NCBI RefSeq assembly: GCF_000471905.2
Contig: NW_006494943.1
Location: 923,485 to 987,484 of the forward strand
Source of the DNA: Amborella trichopoda
Taxonomy: Eukaryota > Streptophyta > Magnoliopsida > Amborellales > Amborellaceae
Length of the DNA stretch: 64,000 nucleotides
Reading direction: 5' to 3'
This document shows positions 11,941-22,564 of the stretch, in pieces (the stretch's first letter is position 1; each line of letters starts with the position of its first letter). The position numbers and the translations under genes were made by a program. Under the pieces are notes generated by a model that was given only the letters and a program-made list of their open reading frames with translations, was not told the DNA's origin and did not search any database.

Positions 11941-12639
11941 TATACAAAATGTCCAATTAAATAATAGAGCCATACAAAAGTTTCAAAATCTACTGTCGTA
12001 ATGCTTTAGGCTCTCTTATGTTCTCTAGCATGAATAATTATTTACTCTATGGTGATAGAAGGTTGCCAATGACGAAAGAGAGAAGTTTGGGCGGGCGCTG
12101 CCTTAAAAGAGAGTGGGAAAACATCCATAAAAAGAAAAGTGGGAGAGAGGGCATCACAAGAGATAATGGTAGTGGAAATCTAGTACAATGCCACCTCACT
12201 ATTGTTAATTAGAAAGGTAGTTTTCTATGGTTACTGTTAGGTGTCAAATATAGAACAGATCTGAGTTTGGCCCAAAATATCATCATTATCGTTTGATTTA
12301 CTTTATTTTATTTTATTTTATTTTTTTGCTTAATATAATTAAAATATCATCATTATCATAGTTTTTTTTCAATTAATTGGGGTTAGCAAAAAATTTGGAT
12401 TATTTTTCGATTTGTGAATCAAAATGTATAAAATTTATTTTTCCTCTTAATTCTTTCCAAAATCTCTGGTTGATCTACAATATTATGGATGTAGACAAAA
12501 TTCCGACACGATCGAAAGTTACAAAATTCACTTTTGTTTTACCTCAAAACCCCCAATCTGCTCTTTTTTTTTACTTCATTGTTTCAACAAAATTTGTGGA
12601 ATGTGTTAAAACTACATTGGATCTCTCTAACAGGTATGC
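11941..12639. other. AT-rich intergenic sequence
   Basis: No gene, repeat family or signal was recognised beyond a short (TTTTA)n run near 12300-12325. Frames here are short and lack family motifs. Confidence 0.6.
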
Positions 12640-12647
12640 AAAACGTA

Positions 12648-12802
12648 GGGCTAGCAACGGGTCGAGTAAAGTAGGGCTTGCACTGCAAACTGTGACCTGA
12701 GGGGGTTAGAGCCGGGCCGGACTGGGCTTGGGCTGGGCCGGCCCTATAGGGACAAGGGCCAGTCGAGGGCTAGAGCTGCCCAGACCGGGCCTTTTGCCAC
12801 CT
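12648..12802. mobile_element. Short hAT-type MITE with perfect 8-bp target duplication
   Basis: A GC-rich 155-bp insert starts GGGCTAGCAACGGG and ends GGGCCTTTTGCCACCT, a degenerate form of the GGGGTGGCAA terminal repeat common in plant hAT MITEs. It is flanked on both sides by the identical 8-mer AAAACGTA (12640-12647 and 12803-12810). An exact 8-bp duplication is diagnostic of the hAT superfamily. Confidence 0.8.
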
Positions 12803-12949
12803 AAAACGTATTACCCACCCTCCGACTTTAGAAAAACTAGTAGAAAATGTAGAGACATGTAAAACATATCACCCACCTCTCCCTTGCAAACCAAAATCGC
12901 AAACCTCGTATCTAGGAGACCTTCTGGCTTTCCCATATGATTGGTTTAA

Positions 12950-13245
12950 GGAAAGTTGTTTCATGTGTTGGGTCCTGCATTTCTACATTTGCTCCCTTGC
13001 ATTATAAAACATTCATCTTAAATATGGATGCAAATGGATGGTCCATCTAAAAACAATTGAAACTAATGGTCCAAATGTTTTCCTTATAAAATTATTATTA
13101 TTTCTAAAAAAATTAGTTATTCATTCATATTCATGATCTCCATGTTAAAGATTACATGTCCCTAAAAATGGCTGAAAATCCATCTCAAAGATAGATTTTT
13201 AAGAGTGGATTCATTTCTACAGGGACTCATAGAAATCGTGTCCTT
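12950..13245 (+). mobile_element. MITE family E, copy 1
   Basis: The left end is GGAAAGTTGTTTCATGTG followed by CCTGCATTTCTACA. The right end contains TTCATTTCTACAGGGACTC and ATAGAAATCGTGTCC, an inverted form of the left. The core carries GTCCAAATGTTTTCCTTATA and CATGATCTCCATGTTAAAG, which recur in the copies near 18.9, 21.6 and 28.5 kb. Non-coding. Confidence 0.75.
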
Positions 13246-13819
13246 TTTTTATTTTGTGGTCATGCATATGCATAAACTTTTGCCACCCGTCGTCTACTTA
13301 GGTAGATAGTGGTGATTGATAGACTCACCATCGTCTAACTAAGTTGGACGTTAGGTGACTCAAGTTGCATGTGGGCATATCCCCGCATGCCAACTGCGTC
13401 GAAAAATCAAATATAATCTTGTTTGCATCTCTCTCCCTATTTTTGCTATGCATCCCATTAGAGAAAAAGAGAGAAAGGAGAAAGGGAAAATTTACATATG
13501 AGTATTATTTATTTTTTAAATTTAAAATACTCCAATATATTTCATATTTTATGGTTAAACTCTTATTTTTTGAGAAAATCTATTATAGTTTTATCTCTTT
13601 CGTATACATTTCATTAAATATAAAATTTGGCATGTTACATTTTTTTTTACCATCATACACAAATAAAAAATACTAAAATTTAACATAAATAAAATTACTA
13701 AACCCCTTATAGTATTGGGATTATCTACTCTAAGCATTTATTTTTTATACAATGCGATAATCATTCTTAGCCTCTGGATGAGAAATCTAATTGATTGAAA
13801 TGTGTCCCAATACTCGAGA
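13246..13819. other. AT-rich intergenic sequence
   Basis: No gene or repeat family recognised. A local inverted arrangement of GTCTACTTAGGTAGA and GTCTAACTAAGTTGGAC lies near 13290-13350 and may be a remnant of a small TIR element. Confidence 0.5.
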
Positions 13820-13941
13820 AATTTATGTGGACATTGTGCCTAATCAATGATACATCTCCAACCACTCAGATTTACATCTATCAGTTAACAATGGTTGTGA
13901 TCTCCTTATATCAAAAGTAAATGATTTTATTGTATACACTT
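13820..13941 (+). mobile_element. MITE family A, right-half fragment
   Basis: Contains AATGATACATCTCCAACC, then GGTTGTGATCTCCTTATAT and TATTGTATACACTTCC, matching the right half of family A. The left half is absent. Confidence 0.6.
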
Positions 13942-14173
13942 CCTATACTGTTTTAGGAAAGTTTAGTAATTTTATTTATTTTAAATTATTTTTTAAATAT
14001 TATATGGTTATATGATAGTGAGAAGTGTATGAATACTAAATTTGAGCTTAACTAGATCCATAAAAGAAAGATAAAATTAAAGTATATTTTTTCTAAAAAA
14101 AAATTAATAGTAAAATATAAGACAAACTATTTTGAACATCAAGAACAAAAAAACATAGGACTTATCAGCGAAA

Positions 14174-14384
14174 GGTATATAAAGATACCATTTACTTTTA
14201 ACACAAGGTAGTCAAAATCACTCGCGTCTTTTAGATTTTAAATCGGATAATTATGAGCATGTTATTGACTAGATTCAATGCTTTAAAAAAAAAAAGATTC
14301 TTGAACTTTGTGACATATCTTAAGCCATTCAATTTAACATCTAATTGTTACAAGGAAATATGATGTCCTTATAAAAAATGAAAA
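14174..14384 (+). mobile_element. MITE family A, copy 2
   Basis: Begins GGTATATAAAGATACCATTT and continues with ACACAAGGTAGTCAAAATCA. The core has CTTTGTGACATATCTTAAGC. The right end is degenerate. It abuts a family C MITE directly at 14385. Confidence 0.65.
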
Positions 14385-14731
14385 GTTTATATAAGCTTGC
14401 GACCTTATACTGTTAAAGTATGGTGCACCTCAAATCCTATGGAATAGAGTGTTGTAGCGTTAGAGAACCCTTCAATTGATCATCTTGACATCCAGATGAA
14501 TGGACATAAAGAAAAAAAGAATTCCAAGTTCCAAAAATAGTGCATCTTGTAAATAAGTTATATGGACCGTCTATTTGTAAAAATTTCATGTGTTTTTTTA
14601 TTTGCTTGATCTGTAGATTTTTTAGCCATCATAAGGCTTTCGACACCAAAACGATATCTCTAAGTAAATTATATAGGCACACCTTATTTCTACTGTACAA
14701 GGTGGCAACCTTATAGAAACCTCACCCTATT
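14385..14731 (+). mobile_element. MITE family C, copy 1
   Basis: Starts GTTTATATAAGCTTGCGACC, then GGTGCACCTC. Ends ACAAGGTGGCAACCTTATAG then AAACCTCACC, an inverted copy of the start. The core has CAATTGATCATCTTGACATC (part of the shared palindrome CATCTCGANNTCGAGATG) and AAAATAGTGCATCTTG. The L1 remnant follows immediately. Confidence 0.75.
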
Positions 14732-14776
14732 TGTTGGCCAGAAGAATCATCATCAAGTGATTCCATTAATTCCTCT

Positions 14777-15157
14777 ATGAGATTGTTCAATCATTTTATT
14801 CAAAGAAATTGCTTGATTGATTTGCATACCAAATTCACTTGGTCCAATAACAACCTATCTCACCTTATACCGACAAAGATAAATAGATTTTTAATCTCAT
14901 CAGCATGGATGGAGTCTTTCCCTTTGGTTGCGGTCAAGGCTATAACAAGGTTGTTCTCTGATCATACACCTATTTTATTGGGCATAAAGCCTTTTAGAAT
15001 GGAGATTGGTTGGTTGGAGGAGGAAGGGGTGGTAAGCTTAATTAGGAGTGCTTGGAAGAACTCAATTAATTATGGGTCCCTTGATTTTCAGATGCATAGA
15101 AAGTTGCTTAATTTGAAGCACCGATTACTACAATGGAAGAAGGAGAACAAAATCTAG
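14777..15157 (+). pseudogene. LINE endonuclease C-terminal part
   Basis: The frame gives FTWSNNNLSHL, INRFLISSAWM, then ITRLFSDHTPILLGI. The SDH-x-P-I motif is the catalytic C-terminal block of the APE-type endonuclease of L1 elements; the family normally has about 150 more residues upstream. The sequence just before the ATG (from about 14738) still reads in frame as PEESSSSDSINSS, like the usual linker before SSMRDF, so the ATG is internal. The frame ends at a stop (15155-15157) within the linker toward RT. Confidence 0.85.
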
Positions 15158-15516
15158 ATCAAAGGAAAATTGGAAGGGATCCTTTTAGATAATCAACTCA
15201 TTGATAATAATGTTCAAAACTCTGGTGTTTTATCTACTACAAATTTAAGGGAGAGAAATGAAAAATTGAAAAATTTGTGGGATTATCAGAGAATGGAGGA
15301 GATTTACTTGAGACAGAGATCGAGAGTTAAATGGCTGAAAGATGGTGACCATAGTACCGAATTTTTTCATGCTATTGCCAGTGCACAAAGGATACAAATA
15401 ATATTTCAGGGATCCCGATCCCTGGGATTGATGAGAATGATAAAGCCGGCATTGATAAAGCTATAATTGACCACTTTCAAAAAGCTTTCCCCTCTAAAGT
15501 TTGTTTTACTCCTGTA

Positions 15517-16453
15517 ATGGACAAAATACCTTTTAAGACTTTATCTTTTGAGGTGACAACAAACTTGGATAAGGAGGTTTCTTTGGAGGAGTTAAAGGAA
15601 GCAATTTTCTCCGTCTCTGGGGAAAAAGCCCCTGGTTTAGATGGGTTCCCTATCTTTTTCCTTCAAAGATTTTGGCTCGTTCTTTGTGGGGAGTTGTTAA
15701 AAATGGTTAGAGCTTTTTTATTATCAGGGAAAATATTCAAAGGGGTTAATTCCACTTACATTGCTCTAATCCAAAAAAAAATCAGTGATAGTTTATCTTT
15801 TGGATATTAGGCTTATAAGCTTGTTATCGATTATATATAAGATTGTGGCAAATTTTTTGGCCGAATGGTTGAAGGTGGTGTTACATTATGTCATATCTGA
15901 ATCACAATCAGCCTTTATCGAAGATCGATTGTTTACTGACAGTGTTTTAGTGGCACAAAAATGTATTCACTTAATAATTAAAAGTAGAGAACCGGGATAT
16001 GAAAAAAACCTATGATAGAGTTGAATGTAGTATTCTTCTGGAAATAATGAATAGAATGGGTTTTGGGATAAGTGGAAGAGTTGGATTTTTGGGTGCATCT
16101 CATCAGCTCATTTTTTAGTCTTGATAAATGAAAGTCTTAAAGGTTATTTTCGAGCCACTAGAGGTCTGATATAGGTTGATCCCCTGTCACCTTTTTTGTT
16201 TACCATTTATGCTGAATGTTTTAGCTTGATGCTTAGAAATGTTGAACTTGCAGGTTGTTTTAGTAGATTTCGGGTAGCTAATAATGGTCCTGGTGTTTAT
16301 CATTTACAATATGTAGATGACACATTAAGTTTTTGTGGTACAAGTGTCAATGAAGTAAATAATATTGGAAGGTTTCTATATTGTTGTGAGACAGCTTTGG
16401 GGCTGAAAGTGAATCTGGATAAAACGTTCATTGATTGGAGAGCAATGCATTGA
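15517..16453 (+). pseudogene. LINE reverse transcriptase
   Basis: RT blocks occur in order: EEAIF-like LEELKEAIFSVSGEKAPGLD (the KAPGxDG block), then PISL-like RLISLLSIIYKIVANFLAEW, ESQSAFIEDRLFTDSVL, FTIYAECFSLMLRNV, and the active site YVDD at 16310-16321 within LQYVDDTLSF. The enzyme copies LINE RNA at nicked target DNA. The frame changes near 15790 and is interrupted between 16015 and 16196, so no product is expected. Confidence 0.93.
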
Positions 16454-17198
16454 GACAGTTGTGGCAGACTTGGCTGATATCTTGGGTTGTAGGACTGGTG
16501 TTTTCCCCATCACTTATTTAGATCTATCCATCTCAGACACTAGACTACCTATTTTAGTATGAGATAAGGTATTGCAAAGGGTTCAGTTGAAGTTGGATTT
16601 ATGGAAACCAAAATATCTATCTAGGAGTGGAAGGGTGACTTTATTATATGGCAAATCTCCCAAATTATCAGATGTCATTATTGAAAATACCTACAAGTGT
16701 GGCAAAAAAGATAGAATAGATTATGTGTAACTGTCTATGAGGCTCGTTTGGAGCAGGAGATAACTACCATCTACTTCGATGGGATAGAGTTTGTACATCA
16801 AAGAAAGAAGGTGGTTTGGAGATTAGACGATTGAAACTGATGAATGATGCTCTGTTGTCCAAGTGGTGGTGGCAAAGTTTCAAATCTAAGGACCAGCTAT
16901 GGTACCAAGTTCTTAGTGCTAAATATGAGGTGGATAGATTTGGTCTTTGGTTAGGTGGGGTAGAAGAAGCTCAAATAGATTTGTTTTCTGAAAATATATT
17001 TATTTGTGCAAAAATATGATATCTAAGAATATTCGTTGGTGTGTAGGAGTTGGATCTTAAGCTTCTTTCTGGCATCACAAGTAGATTGGAGAATTTTTGC
17101 TGAAGTTATCTTACCCAGATCTGTTTGAGAAGGTAGTGAATCAGGAGGCTAAAGTGAATGATGTCTATACATTCACGAATAACCAACTGGTTTGAAAT

Positions 17199-17772
17199 TT
17201 GCAATTTCCTTATAATAGACTTGACGATAGATTGTTGTCACAATACATTGCGTTGATGAGGGAACTTGATGGTTTCTACCTCTCTAGGAGTGTGGAGGAT
17301 GAGATCATTTGGGATATTGAAGCTGATGGACAGTTTAAAGTTAAGTATGTTTACTCTTTGTTATTCCATGACAGGTGGAGATGGACGATGCCACAAATAT
17401 TACAGATATGGAAATAGCCTATACCACACAAGGTTTAGGTGTTTATATGGCTAGCCACACAAGAGAATGTGCTTACAATTGATAATCTAATCAAGTGAGG
17501 TAAGATACCGTCAAATATTTGTTTATTGTGCAAGATGGATGGAGAGATGGGCTCATTCTTTCACTCATTGTTCATTTACGGCCAAGATATGGAATGAATT
17601 CCTACATCTTTTTGGTATTAGTGTGAATCTCCCCCAAGGTTCTCCGGGTATTGTTACCCAATTAAGCTTTCCTTGTTTTTTGAATGTTGGTATAGTAATT
17701 TGGAAAGTGGTTAGAGGAACAGTCTTCTGGGAAGTCTGGAAAGAACAAAACAGGAGATTTTTGAAAGACTAG
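17199..17772 (+). pseudogene. LINE C-terminal region with zf-RVT knuckle
   Basis: After RT, a frame reads DEIIWDIEADGQFKVKYVYS, typical of the L1 C-terminal domain. After a shift, CLLCKMDGERWAHSFTHCSF gives the C-x2-C...H-x4-C zinc knuckle (zf-RVT), followed by AKIWNEFLHLFG. This domain is characteristic of plant L1 ORF2. Broken. Confidence 0.85.
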
Positions 17773-18449
17773 AAAGACTGGGAAGTTTGAAACATGAGAG
17801 TCTTTGAAGGAAATGCTCTACATATAGAAAGGGTTCTATGTTTGGAAGTCTACTTGGAATTGGTTAAACATTACCAAAGAATGTCAAGGTCTGAAACTCT
17901 ACAAAGAGAAAAATGTGGGCAACTGTTGTGTGGTGGAGGGAGGGCCATGTGCTATGAGATTCTAGACTTGATAGGGGGACTCGCGGTCTCTTTTTAGCAT
18001 TAGAGAAGCAAATTTGTAGGCGGATTCGTTAGCTAAGTGGGGAGTTTCTCTGAATATGCTTTTGGTTTCGAGTGATGTAAATTTGTTGTAATCTTTTTTC
18101 GATGGCAATAAATTTCATTAACTTGGTAAAAAAAAAAAAATAGTACCCTAAAAAAGAGAAAAAGAATTGGAAAACGACAAAGATAGCGGCTAGGGACCTT
18201 TTGATTTTTCGTTCTTTTGGAGTTAATTTTCAATTTATTTTTCCTATTTTATTTTGGACCCAGTTTTTATAAGTCCCCTGACTCATACTATTCTCATGCG
18301 GGCTCCCTCTAACACCCATTTTTTATATAGATCTTGGATCCAAATTCGTAGAGATCTATTATGCATACTATGACAGTCATGAATGTAAAAATTAAAATAA
18401 AATTAAAGTTTTAAAACACTTTTGTAAAAATAATTTATTATCCATTGGA

Positions 18450-18835
18450 TTTATACAAGGTGTCAACCTTATACTATACAAGTTAGGGGCACCTCAAAAC
18501 TCATTGGAAAAGGTTGTTTCATCATTACAAAACCTTTCAATTGATCGTTTCCACTTCAATATGTATGAATATAAAAGAAAATTTGAATTTCGAGTACTAA
18601 TAATAGTATATCTTATAACACATTATCTAGATCGTCTATTATCGAGATTTTAAATATTCATAGATTTGTTAGATCTGAACCATTTTTTAAGCTTCTAATT
18701 TCATAATAGGGGTGAAAAATACATTTTAGGACAATCATAAGAGTTTTGGCCCCTAAAATACATCTCATAACGAGATTTTGAAGTGCTCCTTACTGTGATT
18801 GTTTAAAGTTGACACCTTATATAAACCTCACTATT
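18450..18835 (+). mobile_element. MITE family C, copy 2 (inside family D)
   Basis: Left end TTTATACAAGGTGTCAACC and GGGGCACCTC. Right end GTTGACACCTTATATAAACC, its inverse. The core has TTTCAATTGATCG and ATAATAGTATATCTTATAAC. About 386 bp, close to full length. Confidence 0.8.
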
Positions 18836-18842
18836 ATCTTAA

Positions 18843-19156
18843 CAACAATTGTTTCATGCGCGCTGGACCGCATTTATACAATATGTCGTCCAAAGGTATA
18901 AAGCATCCATCTCAAAGATGGACGCAAATAGGTGGTCCTTCTAAAAACAATTATAACTAACAGTCTAAATATTTTCTTGATATAATTATTATTTTTAAGC
19001 TTCAAATTTTTATTTTTTATTTTTATATTCATGACCTCCATGTTAAAGATTATATATTCTTCAAAAATTAGGATCAAATTATATTTAAAAAATATATTTA
19101 TTGCTAAGCCTACATTTCTACATGTGCAGACTTGGCTGTATTGTAACTGCGTCCTT
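18843..19156 (+). mobile_element. MITE family E, copy 2 (inside family D)
   Basis: Left end ATTGTTTCATGCGCGC then GGACCGCATTTATACA. The core has AGATGGACGCAAATAGGTGG and CATGACCTCCATGTTAAAG. The right end has ACATTTCTACATGTGCAG. Same order of blocks as copies near 13.0 and 28.5 kb. Confidence 0.75.
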
Positions 19157-19240
19157 ATCTTAAATATGGACATTTGTGATTGAACGGGCTAGTGAGTCCG
19201 CTTCACCAAATAATATTACTTACATTTTAAGCACGAGATG

Positions 19241-19548
19241 TGGTTTGTATAGAGCCCAAGCTCTAAACAATCAAATTAAAGCATGCCTTCAAATAGTGTC
19301 GAACAATATGGTTTCAATGTTAGAAATCGTTGTGATAGTCTTATAATTTATTTTCATACTTATTTATAAAATTTAAAATTTCAAAAATAGTATAGGTCAA
19401 TCTATTTTTTTATCAATTATATCTATCTTAATACCGAGATGATCAATTTGAATATATTTGAACATCAAAACAATCTCTTTTAATAAAAATTGTTTAGGTA
19501 GGCTAAAATTTGATTGATTAGAGCCACGCTTCTATATAAACTTTTCCC
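19241..19548 (+). mobile_element. MITE family B, copy 1
   Basis: Left end GGTTTGTATAGAGCCCAAGC then TCTAAACAATCAAATTAAAG. Right end TTAGAGCCACGCTTCTATAT then AAACTTTTCCC, an inverted version. Internal TAATACCGAGATGATCAATT is half of the palindrome shared with family C. Confidence 0.75.
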
Positions 19549-20439
19549 TTTTAGCACGCATTCTTCTGAGTCGTCGTTTTCATGTGTGCGCGACGCAATG
19601 CGACTGAGCTTTGATATGACGCCTCTGACGCCACCCACAAGTGCACGGGCGTGTTAGAGTTTTATATTGATCTTTTACCCTTAAGTTTCGGTCAATTTCG
19701 AAAACACCTTTCGTATTCCTCGTAATTATCTGGAATATTATTCGTTATAGAATTAATTAGATCAAGTGCGTCCTCCGTTGTAATTGAACTACCTTCTCTA
19801 CAAGTAACGTGTTTCAATCAATAGATAGCAAGTTGGGACTATCAATAAATCGGCTTATTATAAAATTACAAACAAATTATTTTTATTTTAAAATATTAGA
19901 TGAAAAAATCAGATAAAAAAATATCGATCGACAAAAATACTTCACATAAAGATATCGTTAATATATCAAATTAGGCTCAAAAAATCATAGTAAAAAAATC
20001 AGATAAATTTATAATATTAGAATTTTTGAAATTCTAAAAAAAAAAAAATTATGTTAAAGCCATCAATTACTGATTCATCAATAAATACTTTACTAGACTA
20101 ATATAATCAAGTCAATTAATTTATATGTCTCGTGACTCTCATCTAATCATCCAATATTAAATATATAATTAATTAGTATATACCAAAAAAAGTACCATAT
20201 AAATCTATCCATTAAATACTTTAAGAAACATCACACCTACTTATTACATACAAAAACAAATATACTATATAAATTTATTCCTTAAAATATTTTAAATATG
20301 GTATGGTGACAAATATATTATAAATTTATTCATTAATACTTAAACATAACTCCTACTTAGCAGGTACCAAAAAATAAATACACGATTTTTGTTTTCTCAT
20401 TACAATTATGGTATGGTGACTATGGTCACTCCATAACTA
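19549..20439. other. AT-rich intergenic sequence
   Basis: No gene recognised. A moderately GC-rich patch (about 19550-19660, with CGTGTGCGCGACGCAATGCG) precedes AT-rich sequence. The 8-base ATACTTTA-like and ATCCATTAA blocks near 20160-20350 recur loosely and may be remnants of a local duplication. Confidence 0.5.
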
Positions 20440-20800
20440 TGGTTAAGGTTTTATAAATTTCTTTAGTTGAAAAGAAGTTCGTAGAAGTTTGGGTTTTACA
20501 TCTGTGTTTATTGTGTAGAGAGAGAAGAAGGAAGAACGATGAAGGAAGAAGAGAAGAAGAGAGAAGAAGGAAGAGAAGAAAATAGGGCTCGGCTCATAGC
20601 CATTAGGGTTTACAGAGATAAGAAGGAAGAAGAAAATGGATTTCACAAACCCTAATGGAAGGGGCCCTAAGTGATTTTTGGAGAGAGAAAGAAGAACCCT
20701 AATGAAAGATATCCTAACTGATTTTTAGAGAGAGAAAATGAAGATGTTTGAGGAGGGCTTTTCATTTTCTCGAGGGAATAGAGCTAAAGGATTAAGTTTG
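20440..20800. other. GAAGAA-rich block with AACCCTAAT repeats
   Basis: Contains a (GAA/GAGA) run at about 20515-20580 and three ACCCTAAT / CCATTAGGGTTT units interleaved with TGATTTTTGGAGAGAGAAAG repeats (20600-20740). It resembles a plant 5' leader or LTR fragment, but no open reading frame with family motifs follows. Unassigned. Confidence 0.4.
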
Positions 20801-21540
20801 GGGAACTAATCCTATATGTACAATTGCTTGCTCTGTAAGTTTATTTTACACAATTAAAAACAAAATATTGATTACTTGGTCCTGTATTCATACTCTCTGC
20901 TTCTCATTCATGACTAAAAAATTATGCTTTGAGCTCTAATTTGTGCCATTAACAGTATTTTCATAAAAACAATTATCACAAATAATCACAGCAATCTGTC
21001 TGCATAGGATTTCTTTACACAATGATTTACTTTACAAAATGATTTGTTATAAACAATATTTCATTTACACAATCATTTTCCAGAAGGACAACTGAAATTT
21101 GTATCTATTTGATTAAGTTTTTTAAAAAAATTTATACCATCAATCTGCAACTTTGGCTTTGAAGAACAACAGTGGGGATAAAAGTTTCTATTTCAGTCTT
21201 TTTTTTAAGTAAACTTTTTTTTTTTTAAAGCATGAAAGTAGCAATGGCTGCAATAGACAAAACAAGAAAAAAAAAATTATTTTTCAAAAAAAAATATAGG
21301 TAAAAACGGATACGATTTTTTTCCCTAATTTAAATCGTATTATGAAAAAACCCTTTTTAAACGGGTTTATGAAAATTACGTGATTTTTTGCCGACCTTTT
21401 CAAAAAGACGTCGTTTAAAACTGTTTCCATAAAACACCGAATTTTTTAAAAAATCACCGATTAAACGGCGAATGCGAGCTATTTTTTTCTCAATTTTCCT
21501 TTTTTAACTTTTGTAATTTACAAAATTTAGATTATTAAAA
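20801..21540. other. Unassigned AT-rich sequence
   Basis: No coding motif. Near 21295-21480 there are repeated TAAACGG / CCGATTAAACGG blocks and AAAATCACCGATTAAACGGC. These resemble a degenerate small TIR element, but clear ends were not found. Confidence 0.4.
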
Positions 21541-21804
21541 GGATCCAGTTTCTATGTGGCCAAGCCCGCATATGTAGAAATGCAGGCCTCTTGATAAATC
21601 TATTTTTGAGATGGAATTTAATACTTAATTTTTAAGGACATGTAAGCTCTAACATAGAGATCATCAATATGAATAAATAAATAAATTTAAAAAATTAAAT
21701 TCTAATAAGAAAACATTTAGACTGTTAGTTTCCATTATTTTTAGAAGGACTTTATGGACTACATATGTAGAAATGCGGTCCAACCTGTATGAAACAATTT
21801 TCCA
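21541..21804 (-). mobile_element. MITE family E, copy 3
   Basis: Reverse orientation relative to the other copies. The right end is GCGGTCCAACCTGTATGAAA then CAATTTTCC, and the left end has TTTCTATGTGGCCAAGCCCG. Core blocks GAGATCATCAATATGAATAA and AGACTGTTAGTTTCCATT match. Confidence 0.75.
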
Positions 21805-21824
21805 TATTAAAATTTATCCAGACT

Positions 21825-22145
21825 TTAGACTTTGAGACAAAGTTATCAAGATCATATCAAACCGATAGTTTGACAAATCGGATTACTAACCAGTGTCTAG
21901 GCCAGTTTAGTCTAGGCAAAAATTTAAGTTCAGTTGAAAATTAGTAAAAATCAATGTTTGACTGGCCGAACTAATAGACTTTAACTGATTTACCCAGTTA
22001 AATGAAGTCGAAAAAAAATTAAGTATATCTTATATTTTTAAATTGTTATATTAAATTTTATTTCATTTCTTCTAAAATTTAACTAAATAGATTTGACTAA
22101 TGATTTGACTGATTTTGATTTTGGCCATGATAACATTGCTTTGAA
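21825..22145. mobile_element. Possible hAT-type MITE
   Basis: Left end CAAAGTTATCAAGATC and right end TGGCCATGATAACATTGC form imperfect inverted ends. The interior has repeated CCAGTTTAGTC / GACTGGCCGAACTAATAG / TGATTTACCCAGTT blocks, as in plant AACCGGTT-rich hAT MITEs. No clean 8-bp duplication was found, so this is tentative. Confidence 0.35.
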
Positions 22146-22564
22146 GTGAATGTAGGCATGTAATCTATGTAATTTGTTGAAATTGTTGGAGATTTGGGTG
22201 GGAGAAGTGAGGTTAGAAAATGATACGACTTACAAAATTAGATATCGGACTCTTGTTGTTTTAGGGCACGCATGAACGCTATCTCAAGACGACATTTGTC
22301 CCCCTTCGATATAGTATTTAATGTGCATAAAAATCGCAATTCGTCATTGGGATACAGAAAAATATAGAGGTCTTGTACAATGTTCTTAAGCTCTATGCAC
22401 CTGAGTTTGGAACCTACATATAAGACACCAGAGTCTTGATAGTTTAAAGAGAGAAAGAGACAAATTAGAGTAGAGAGAGAGAGTTAGCCCACGGGTTTAA
22501 TTGCTGGAATTGCAAAAAATTGTCTATTGAGAAGCTAAAAAATTATTGTAAGTATCCAAAATCG
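22146..22564. other. Unassigned sequence left of the satellite block
   Basis: No gene motif or repeat family recognised. GAGAGAAAGAGACAAATTAG and AGAGAGAGAGTTAG runs lie near 22445-22490. Confidence 0.4.

Larger units (their letters stand above)
14732..18140 (+). mobile_element. L1-type LINE, 5'-truncated, with poly-A tail
   Basis: A plant L1 retroelement lacking ORF1 and most of the endonuclease. The order is endonuclease C-terminus (14735-15000), linker, reverse transcriptase (about 15560-16460), C-terminal domain with a zf-RVT zinc knuckle (about 17510-17620), and a 3' end with AATAAATTTC followed by A-rich sequence at 18129-18140. The reading frame is split into about nine pieces by stops and frameshifts, so it is inactive. 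It begins abruptly against a MITE at its left. A 5' truncation is normal for target-primed reverse transcription. Confidence 0.95.
18252..19206 (+). mobile_element. Repeat family D, copy 1, split by two MITEs
   Basis: Its left part (18252-18449) shares GTTTTTATRAGTCCCCTG, TTCTCATGCGGGCTCCCTCT and CACCCATTTTTTATATA with the uninterrupted copy at 51195-51434. Its right part (about 19157-19206) shares CGGGCTAGTGAGTCCGCT. Between them sit MITE C (18450-18835) and MITE E (about 18843-19156). Family unknown; non-coding. Confidence 0.7.
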
